Assembly (NCBI GenBank): GCA_002293665.1 | Contig: DBDQ01000094.1 | Location: 1 to 22,889, forward strand | Reading direction: 5' to 3' | DNA from: Alistipes sp. UBA928 | GTDB lineage: Bacteria; Bacteroidota; Bacteroidia; Bacteroidales; Rikenellaceae | DNA: 22,889 nt | Shown here: positions 1-5,637 of the stretch, piece by piece | Layout of the letters: each line of letters starts with the position of its first letter | Position numbering within the stretch: position 1 is the stretch's first letter | Made by a program: the position numbers and the translations under genes | The notes under the pieces: generated by a model | Databases searched by the model: none | The model's input: only the letters and a program-made list of their open reading frames with translations | What the model was told of the DNA's origin: nothing

Positions 1-189
1 TTCTGTCGCTTATTCAGAGGCAGAATCGGGGTGTGTTTATTTCCCCCTTTCCCCCGTCGGAGTCGGCTTTGGAGGTGGCTCCAAGCGAATTTTAGATAGT
101 CGACGCTCCCTGCCGGGAGCTATTTCTGACCGCGATCTGGTTTTCGGCCAAAAGTTTCAACTACTCTTGTTTATATTCTTTTTAAACGG

Positions 190-215
190 TCGGCATTTTT
201 ACGGCCGATTTTTTT
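190..215 (+). terminator. possible weak intrinsic terminator
   Basis: A five-pair stem (190-194 with 204-208, nine-base loop) is followed by seven T residues at 209-215 on the plus strand. It would stop a rightward transcript arriving from beyond the left edge, and it overlaps the stop codon of the leftward recombinase gene. Read on the minus strand the same hairpin lacks a good T tract, so it is a poor terminator for the recombinase itself. The stem is short, so the call is tentative. The rest of 1-189 has no convincing gene, only a six-pair hairpin at 105-120 (GCTCCC, loop TGCC, GGGAGC). Confidence 0.35.
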
Positions 216-1581
216 AATTTCGTGTATAACCCGGCTTCCCATAGTCGGGGTAACCGGACGAATATGTTCCTCCGATACCCTCTATCCGGCGGGGGCGGCC
301 CACGGCCGACTGATTGTCGGAGGTGATGGCGTCGGAGACCATTTTGGCGGCCTGGTCGAGTATCGACCTTTCGAGCGACGCAAGGTAGATCTCGGTCGTT
401 TTCTGGTTCGAGTGGCCCAGTCCTTCGCTGATGACGGCTAGGGGAAGGCCGGCGTTCCTGGCGACGGTGGCCCACGAGTGGCGCGCAGCGTGGGTCGAGA
501 ATTTCCTCGATATGCCGCACCACCGGGCGAGATGTTTGAGGCGTTTGTTCTGGAGTCTCAGGCCGCTCTCGTATTGCAGATTGAAGTCTTTGTCGTTGTC
601 GGTGATCACCGGAAACAGATAGTCGCTGCCGGCGGTGTGCGGCGCGAACCAGTCGATTATGCGGCGCATGACGGGCAGCACGTGCAGTTCGATGGGCTGT
701 CCCGTTTTTTGGCGCCGGTAGGTGATCGAATCGCCCCGCATGTCGGCTTTCCTCAGGTTCGCCATGTCCACGAAACTCATTCCGCGCGCGTGGTAGCAGA
801 ACAGGAACATGGCCAGCGCCTGCGCCAAATGATCGGGCAATTGCCCGTCTCCCGGTCTTTTTACAGCGGCGGTCGTCATCACTGTGGGGTCGTGGGCCGT
901 CAGCGTTGCGAGCTCGCCGTGGGTGAGTGCACGTTTGCGGGTAGTGGCGACTCCCGTGTAGGCTCCTCCGAAGATGTCCTCCATGCGCCGCGACACCCTC
1001 CCTTCGGCTATGGCTTTGTTGTAGATCGCCCGCAGAGTGCGCATGTAGAACGATATGGTGTTCATGCTACGCCCTTCCGATTTGAGGGCCTGCTGGAAAT
1101 CGTTGATCAGCGTGGCCGTTATCTGCTCGTGGCTGAGGTCTTTGACCCCCGCGAAGAGATTGAGGCGGTAGGCGGCGGTGCGGTAGGCGCGTGCGGTGCG
1201 CGGATTGCCGTCGCGTTCGAGCTCGGCGGCGAGTTTTTCGGCGTAAGCCACCAGGGTGTTGTCTTTTATAACTCCCCTGTAACGGTTCATTAATTGGTCT
1301 ATGGTGTAGGCTCCCTCTTTTTCGAGATTGCGTATGACGGTGTCCATGCGCCGAAGGTCACACAACATCGAACTCTCCATCTCGGCAAGTTCGCGGCTGC
1401 GGGAGCTGCGTCCATAGGGGATCACGAGGCGGCGCTGCAGGGCGTCCCACTCTTCCGGGAAAATCTTGTAGTCGGTCGTCACGCTACGCGATTCGCTGCC
1501 ATGCACGACCCTGAGATAAAGCTTTCCCGCGCCTCCTCCCTTGCGGGTGGAGGCCCTCAAACTAAATCCATAACTTGGCAT
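214..1581 (-). CDS. tyrosine site-specific recombinase / integrase
   Basis: This 455-residue protein has the full active-site set of a tyrosine recombinase: R266 (in CYHARGMSF), K292 (RRQKTGQ), H364 and R367 (HAARHSW), H390 (LGHSNQ) and nucleophile Y399 (TTEIYL). The N-terminal 80 or so residues look like the arm-binding domain of Bacteroidota integrases, and residues about 110-200 form the SAM-like core-binding domain. Such enzymes cut and rejoin DNA to integrate elements or invert segments. The start gives the usual MPSYGFSLR opening, and no earlier start is needed. About 55 residues follow the catalytic tyrosine and end in a glycine/tyrosine-rich tail. No mobilisation, excisionase or phage gene is visible, so the target is unknown: it may mark the end of an element lying to the left, or act alone. 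Catalytic assignment is firm; biological role is inference. Confidence 0.93.
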   Translation of the reverse strand: MPSYGFSLRASTRKGGGAGKLYLRVVHGSESRSVTTDYKIFPEEWDALQRRLVIPYGRSSRSRELAEMESSMLCDLRRMDTVIRNLEKEGAYTIDQLMNRYRGVIKDNTLVAYAEKLAAELERDGNPRTARAYRTAAYRLNLFAGVKDLSHEQITATLINDFQQALKSEGRSMNTISFYMRTLRAIYNKAIAEGRVSRRMEDIFGGAYTGVATTRKRALTHGELATLTAHDPTVMTTAAVKRPGDGQLPDHLAQALAMFLFCYHARGMSFVDMANLRKADMRGDSITYRRQKTGQPIELHVLPVMRRIIDWFAPHTAGSDYLFPVITDNDKDFNLQYESGLRLQNKRLKHLARWCGISRKFSTHAARHSWATVARNAGLPLAVISEGLGHSNQKTTEIYLASLERSILDQAAKMVSDAITSDNQSAVGRPRRIEGIGGTYSSGYPDYGKPGYTRN

Positions 1582-1643
1582 TGTGATATATCATGGCGTT
1601 AATGGTTTGGATACACCTAGCGTGCCAGGTCGCTACGGCGCCG

Positions 1644-1651
1644 CAAAATTA
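1644..1651 (-). promoter_or_regulatory. candidate proximal -7 box for the recombinase
   Basis: On the minus strand this reads TAATTTTG followed by C, an exact match to the Bacteroidota -7 consensus TAnnTTTG. It would place the transcription start near 1637 and give a leader of about 55 bases before the recombinase ATG at 1581. No TTTG-like -33 element lies at the expected 19-21 base spacing, so this is a box match only. Confidence 0.45.
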
Positions 1652-1741
1652 CAAACTTAATTTGACATACGTTTTTTGTTTTAGAATATTATCAATAAAT
1701 TTCATGTCGCCATACGAAAATATAATAGTGTTAGGTCTCTG

Positions 1742-1773
1742 CAAAGTTAATAAAAAGATGGCGGAAATGCAAC
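1742..1773 (-). promoter_or_regulatory. candidate distal promoter for the recombinase
   Basis: On the minus strand, TAACTTTG (1742-1749) matches the -7 consensus TAnnTTTG. GTTG (1770-1773) lies 20 bases upstream and matches three of four bases of the -33 TTTG element. Spacing is right for the Bacteroidota sigma factor. It would give a leader of about 150 bases. It sits inside the inverted repeat shared with the receptor promoter. Confidence 0.45.
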
Positions 1774-1783
1774 TCTTTTTTGT

Positions 1784-1791
1784 TACCTTTG
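1784..1791 (+). promoter_or_regulatory. -7 box for the TonB-dependent receptor
   Basis: TACCTTTG followed by C is an exact match to TAnnTTTG and ends 16 bases before the receptor ATG at 1808. Transcription would start near 1797, leaving a very short leader of about 10 bases. No TTTG -33 element is seen at the usual distance, suggesting dependence on an activator or a weak -33. Confidence 0.55.
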
Positions 1792-1807
1792 CCGCTCCCG
1801 AATTGAA

Positions 1808-4051
1808 ATGAGCCCTCTTTTTGCCATCGCCATGTTGTTGCCCTCCGTCGGGCCCGCTCCCGGGGTCGACACCGCGGCCGTTGCCATCGCACCCGTCACG
1901 GTGTCGGTGTCGCTCAAACACGGCGACGACTTCCACCGGCAGCCCGTGATGGCCTCTTCGCTCACAGTGGAGGGGGTGGGAGAGGGTCTGATCAGCGAAC
2001 CAAAGGATCTGTCGTTATGGGTACCGGGCTTGTTGCACGCCGACTACGGGTCGCGCATGACGGGCTCGATATACGTGCGCGGCCTAGGGTCGCGGATCGA
2101 ACAGCCCGCTATGGGACTCTACGTCGACGGGGTGCCCATCCTCAACAAGAACAACTATGACTTCGACTACTTCGACGTGCGCCGCATCCACATCCTGCGC
2201 GGGCCGCAGGGTACGCTCTACGGCCGCAACACCATAGGCGGCGTGATTGACGTGCAATCCCTCTCGCCGTTCGATTTTCAGGGAGTGCGCTTCGGAGCGG
2301 GCTACGGCAACGGTAATACATGGCAGGCCCGGGCTGCGATCTACCGCCGGCCTTCGTCGAAGTTTGGTTGGTCACTATCCGCCCAGCACCGCGCCACCGA
2401 CGGCTTCTTCACTAATATATATAACGGCTCGCACGCCGACAGCGGCCACAGCAGCGCTCTCCGTTTCAAGGTGCAGGCTCGGCTTGCCGACCGCTGGACG
2501 ATGGAGAACACCTTGTCGGCAGGCCTTGTGAAGCAGGCGGGATTTGCCTACGCTCCGTGGGACGAGGCCACCGGCCGTGTCGGGCCGGTCGACCACAACG
2601 ACCCCTGCTCCTACGACCGTTTCAACTTTGTGGAGGGTCTCGTGTTCCGTTACTCCGGCGATCGTTTCAATCTTGCCTCGACCACCGGCCTGCAGTACAC
2701 CGACGACGTGATGGGGCTCGACAACGACTTCAGCCCTCGGTCGATGTTCACTCTGCGCCAGTCGCAGCGCGACCATGCTTTCACCCAGGAGATCACCGTG
2801 CGCTCGACAGGCGACTACGGGGGGTGGGAGTGGATCGCCGGTCTGTTCGGCTTCGCCCGCCGTGTCGACATGAGCGCTCCCGTGATGTTCAAACACGACG
2901 GAATCGACGAGTTGATCCTGGGCAACGCCAACGCCGGCATCCACACGGTTTTCCCCGACGCCGACCTGCTGATCCGCCAACAGAGTTTTCCCATCCACAG
3001 CGACTTCAGGCTCCCCTCGGGCGGGGTGTCGTTCTACCATCAGTCGACGTGGGAGATGGGCCGCTGGAGCTTCACAGCCGGGCTGAGGGCCGACTGGGAA
3101 CAGACTGCGATACGCTACGCCAACTCGGCGGAGATAGACTACCGCTTCACGCTCACCATGGACGATTACAAACCCCTGCCGGTTGCGATGTCGGGCCGCC
3201 GCAGCCGTTCGTTCTTCGAGGTGATGCCCCGCGCGGCGGTGCTGTTCGAAACCGGCGCCGGAAACCTCTACGCTTCGGTGTCGAGGGGCTACAAGGCCGG
3301 GGGCTACAATACGCAGATATTCTCCGACATTGTGCAAAACCGCATGATGAACGACCTGATGGCCGACTTGGGCGTCTACTTCGACGGTGCGCAAAGCTAC
3401 GACGTGGAAGATGCGATAGCCTACGAACCCGAGCGGAGTTGGAACTACGAGATCGGCGGCCACTTCCACGCGCTCGACGGACGTCTGCACATCGACGCCG
3501 CCCTGTTCTGGATCGACTGCCGCAACCAACAACTGACCGTCTTCCCGCCGGGCAAGGGCACGGGCCGCCTCATGTCGAACGCCGGGCACACGCGCTCGAT
3601 CGGCGCCGAGGCGACGGTGGTCTACTCCGTGCGCAAACTTCGCCTCACCGGCAGTTGGGGATTCACCGACGCCCGTTTCCTCGACTACAACGACGGCCGC
3701 GAGGATTACTCGGGCAACCGTGTGCCCTACGCCCCGCGCAACACCATGTCGGTGCAGGGCGAATATAAAATCCCACTGCGCGGCAGCCTCTCGGGCGATA
3801 TTACGTTGGGTGTGGGAGTTCAGGGCGCAGGCAGGATTATGTGGAACGAGACGGGCACCATCTCCCAACCGTTCTACGCACTGATGAACGCCACGGCGGG
3901 GTGGGAGCACGACGGCTTCGGCGTGTCGCTCTGGGGCCGCAACCTCACCGGTACCGACTACAACACTTTCTACTTCAAATCCATAGGCCGCTCGTTCGTG
4001 CAGCGCGGCAAGCCCCTGCAAGCGGGCCTCACTCTGTCGTTAATCCTTTAA
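1808..4051 (+). CDS. TonB-dependent outer-membrane receptor
   Basis: This 747-residue protein has a plug domain followed by a 22-strand-type barrel. The plug is recognisable at about residues 60-155, with SIYVRGLGSR, GLYVDGVPILN, HILRGPQGTLYGRN and GGVIDV. Barrel features include SFYHQSTWEMGRWSFTAGLR and the SRGYKAGGYN motif. It is too short for a SusC-type receptor and lacks the carboxypeptidase-like N-terminal domain and an adjacent SusD, so a siderophore, haem, metal or vitamin ligand is more likely than a glycan. The N-terminus (MSPLFAIAMLLPSVGPAPG) is hydrophobic but lacks the basic residues of a normal signal peptide, and no earlier in-frame ATG exists before a stop at 1751. A calycin-like lipoprotein gene begins 14 bases after the stop (or 8 bases with an alternative ATG), implying an operon. 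The family is certain; the ligand is unknown. Confidence 0.93.
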   Translation: MSPLFAIAMLLPSVGPAPGVDTAAVAIAPVTVSVSLKHGDDFHRQPVMASSLTVEGVGEGLISEPKDLSLWVPGLLHADYGSRMTGSIYVRGLGSRIEQPAMGLYVDGVPILNKNNYDFDYFDVRRIHILRGPQGTLYGRNTIGGVIDVQSLSPFDFQGVRFGAGYGNGNTWQARAAIYRRPSSKFGWSLSAQHRATDGFFTNIYNGSHADSGHSSALRFKVQARLADRWTMENTLSAGLVKQAGFAYAPWDEATGRVGPVDHNDPCSYDRFNFVEGLVFRYSGDRFNLASTTGLQYTDDVMGLDNDFSPRSMFTLRQSQRDHAFTQEITVRSTGDYGGWEWIAGLFGFARRVDMSAPVMFKHDGIDELILGNANAGIHTVFPDADLLIRQQSFPIHSDFRLPSGGVSFYHQSTWEMGRWSFTAGLRADWEQTAIRYANSAEIDYRFTLTMDDYKPLPVAMSGRRSRSFFEVMPRAAVLFETGAGNLYASVSRGYKAGGYNTQIFSDIVQNRMMNDLMADLGVYFDGAQSYDVEDAIAYEPERSWNYEIGGHFHALDGRLHIDAALFWIDCRNQQLTVFPPGKGTGRLMSNAGHTRSIGAEATVVYSVRKLRLTGSWGFTDARFLDYNDGREDYSGNRVPYAPRNTMSVQGEYKIPLRGSLSGDITLGVGVQGAGRIMWNETGTISQPFYALMNATAGWEHDGFGVSLWGRNLTGTDYNTFYFKSIGRSFVQRGKPLQAGLTLSLIL

Positions 4052-4065
4052 TAATATATATGACC

Positions 4066-4533
4066 ATGAAAAAAATGCTTTTCGCCCTCGCCGCCACTCT
4101 GCTACTGTTCGTCTCCTGCAACGGTAACTCCGGCCCCGACAATCCTGCACCCGACGACGGCGCCTACGTCGGAACTGTTTCTGTCGGCATCGGTACCGAC
4201 GATGCGTTCACCCTCGAAGACACACGGGTGGTATTCACCGTCCACGAGGGAGAAGCCACCGCCGACATCGAGATGATGCAGGTGAAGTTCGCCATTACTA
4301 TGCCCGTTAAACTCAATGTGCTCATCGAGGGAGTGACGCTCACCCCGGCGACCGACGGATACTCAGTCTCGTGCGGCGCCGACGGAATCGTGCCGAGCGC
4401 GATGAACGGCCAGCCGTTTCCCAATTACACCATGACGGAGATCGACGGTACAGTCACCACACAGACCATGTCGATCTCGATGATGTGCGGCCCCTATCCA
4501 CTGTCGTTCACCGGCACGCGCAGCGCCGAGTAG
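4066..4533 (+). CDS. small calycin-like outer-membrane lipoprotein
   Basis: A 155-residue lipoprotein whose signal peptide MKKMLFALAATLLLFVSC ends in a lipobox with the cysteine at residue 18. An in-frame ATG two codons upstream (4060) is an equally possible start. After a short acidic, proline-rich linker, the remainder is predicted beta-strand (YVGTVSVGI, FTLEDTRVVFTV, TATIEM-like strands, a closing GTVTTQTMSISMM). This resembles the calycin-like (lipocalin-fold) domain proteins of Bacteroidota. Such proteins are often encoded near TonB-dependent receptors, and the gene almost abuts the receptor gene, so it may be a surface or periplasmic accessory that binds the same ligand. Lipoprotein status is well supported; the fold is recognised by pattern only and the ligand is unknown. 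Confidence 0.75.
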   Translation: MKKMLFALAATLLLFVSCNGNSGPDNPAPDDGAYVGTVSVGIGTDDAFTLEDTRVVFTVHEGEATADIEMMQVKFAITMPVKLNVLIEGVTLTPATDGYSVSCGADGIVPSAMNGQPFPNYTMTEIDGTVTTQTMSISMMCGPYPLSFTGTRSAE

Positions 4534-4542
4534 ATTTTTTCG

Positions 4543-4550
4543 TAACTTCG
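4543..4550 (+). promoter_or_regulatory. candidate -7 box for the hemerythrin-LuxR regulator
   Basis: TAACTTCG matches TAnnTTTG at all but one position and ends five bases before the regulator ATG at 4556. If used, transcription would begin at or within a few bases of the start codon, giving an almost leaderless message. No -33 TTTG is visible at the normal spacing. The alternative is cotranscription with the lipoprotein, whose stop is only 22 bases upstream. Confidence 0.35.
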
Positions 4551-4555
4551 CCCCC

Positions 4556-5455
4556 ATGACACATGGTTACTTCACCGAGACGACCAGGATGGCCGACGCC
4601 CTTCTCACCGAGGGCCGGCTGTTGTGGGTATTACCGTGCCTCGGCATCGAGGCGGGTTTCGGCGAGAAGAGCATAGGGCAGGTGTGTGCCGAGCGGTCGC
4701 TATCCACCGAGTTCGTGCTGCTCGTGTGCAACCTCTACACCTTCGACGACTACACGCCCGACGCCGCCGCGCTGCGCAGGATTCCCATCGAGGGCATAGT
4801 GGCTTATCTGAAGAGTTCGCACCGCGACTATCTCGAGGTGCGCATGCCCCGCATCACCGAGGCGGTGCTGGCGCTCCCCGGAGGCGACATGCTCACCACG
4901 TTCTGCGAGAAGTACCGCGCCGAGGTGGTCGCCCACTTCAAGTACGAGGAGGAGGTGGTCTTCCCCTACATCCACCGACTGCTCGGGGGCGAACGACCCA
5001 CATACCGGATCAGCGAGTACGCCACCAACCACAGCGACATAGACGGCGCGCTGGAAGACCTCAAAAACATTATCGTCAAATATCTGCCACCGGCGTGCAC
5101 CATAGAACGCAGTCGCCCGGTGCTTCAGGAACTGTTCGCCTTCGAACACGACCTGCGTAAGCACAGCCTGTTGGAGGACACGATCCTGATCCCATTGGTC
5201 GAACGGCTCGACAGCGACGGCGGCCCGGCGGCCGATTTCGGCGGAGTGGAGCTAACCCACCGCGAACAGGAGGTGTTGGCGGCCCTGGCGAAGGGGCTGG
5301 CCAACAAGGAGATCGCCGACCGCCTCTGCATTTCGACCCACACCGTCATTTCGCACCGCAAGAACATCATCCGCAAGACCGGTTTCCGCACGGCCCAGGG
5401 CCTCACCTTCTTCGCCCTCCACAGCGGCCTCGTCTCCCGCGACGACTTTCGCTAA
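4556..5455 (+). CDS. hemerythrin-domain LuxR-type transcriptional regulator
   Basis: This 299-residue protein appears to fuse three parts. Residues about 10-65 (VLPCLGIEAGFGEKSIGQVC) resemble the N-terminal segment of YtfE/ScdA iron-centre repair proteins. Residues about 80-220 form a hemerythrin-like four-helix bundle with candidate diiron ligands H89, H127, E131 (HFKYE), H159, H203 and E207 (HSLLE). Residues about 231-295 form a LuxR/GerE helix-turn-helix (LTHREQEVLAALAKGLANKE, then STHTVISHRKNIIRKTG). It has no receiver domain, so the diiron centre is the probable sensor of oxygen, nitric oxide, iron or redox state, and the C-terminus binds DNA. Starting at 4556 keeps a conserved-looking segment before the internal Met at residue 12. 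It follows the receptor-lipoprotein pair, which it may regulate. Domain calls are from motifs; the signal is inference. Confidence 0.85.
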   Translation: MTHGYFTETTRMADALLTEGRLLWVLPCLGIEAGFGEKSIGQVCAERSLSTEFVLLVCNLYTFDDYTPDAAALRRIPIEGIVAYLKSSHRDYLEVRMPRITEAVLALPGGDMLTTFCEKYRAEVVAHFKYEEEVVFPYIHRLLGGERPTYRISEYATNHSDIDGALEDLKNIIVKYLPPACTIERSRPVLQELFAFEHDLRKHSLLEDTILIPLVERLDSDGGPAADFGGVELTHREQEVLAALAKGLANKEIADRLCISTHTVISHRKNIIRKTGFRTAQGLTFFALHSGLVSRDDFR

Positions 5456-5463
5456 GTCGCCCG

Positions 5464-5489
5464 GTCGGAACGCCGACGGCGGTTTTTTT
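5464..5489 (+). terminator. probable intrinsic terminator after the regulator
   Basis: A G/C-rich region can fold either as GTCGG/CCGAC (5464-5468 with 5473-5477) or as CGCC/GGCG (5471-5474 with 5478-5481). It runs directly into seven T residues at 5483-5489. It lies eight bases beyond the regulator stop codon and separates it from the GH31 gene. Stems are short but rich in G-C pairs. Confidence 0.6.
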
Positions 5490-5523
5490 CGGGAGCCGCA
5501 CAAATCACCTGCACGTTCCCGCG

Positions 5524-5584
5524 TGTTGCGGTGTTTTCAACATCCGGCCGATATTTTACAACATCAGAGGTGTGGAAAACCACA
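5524..5584 (+). promoter_or_regulatory. candidate operator region upstream of the GH31 gene
   Basis: Two copies of CAACATC start exactly 21 bases apart (5538 and 5559), each preceded by TTTT or TTTA, so they lie on the same face of the helix. TGTTG at 5524-5528 forms an inverted partner to the first copy. Just downstream is a palindrome TGTGGAAAACCACA (5571-5584). Paired direct repeats two turns apart are a common layout for AraC-type or response-regulator activator sites. No convincing TAnnTTTG box was found before the GH31 start, which fits an activator-dependent promoter. Confidence 0.4.
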
Positions 5585-5637
5585 ATTAATTATGACTTTT
5601 GGCGATCACGTATTTAACCAAAAATAAAACCAGAGAA

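Larger units (their letters stand above)
1741..1792. repeat. imperfect inverted repeat spanning divergent promoters
   Basis: The left arm is 1741-1758 (GCAAAGTTAATAAAAAGA). The right arm is 1774-1792, whose reverse complement is GCAAAGGTAACAAAAAAGA. They agree except for two substitutions and one extra A, with 15 bases between them. Each arm contains a -7 box, one per direction. Part of the symmetry follows from having divergent boxes, but it continues well past the box into the A-rich stretch. It could bind a dimeric regulator controlling both genes. Confidence 0.55.

Noticed and set aside
478..1293. 271-codon open frame antisense to the recombinase
   Set aside because: No domain seen, and the opposite strand has all recombinase active-site residues in one frame.
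1741..1792. Invertible phase-variation promoter controlled by the adjacent recombinase
   Set aside because: The inverted repeat arms are only 15 bases apart, too short to invert, and no second good copy of the arm was found in 1582-1740. The partial likeness at 1643-1655 is explained by the shared -7 consensus.
2375..4021. 548-codon open frame antisense to the TonB receptor
   Set aside because: It is a shadow of a G/C-rich gene in the opposite strand; its translation is His/Val/Glu-rich with no recognisable domain, and the sense frame has clear plug and barrel motifs.
5599..5637. Upstream TTG start for the GH31 gene
   Set aside because: It would add 13 residues before a normal signal peptide; the ATG at 5638 gives a standard secreted enzyme.
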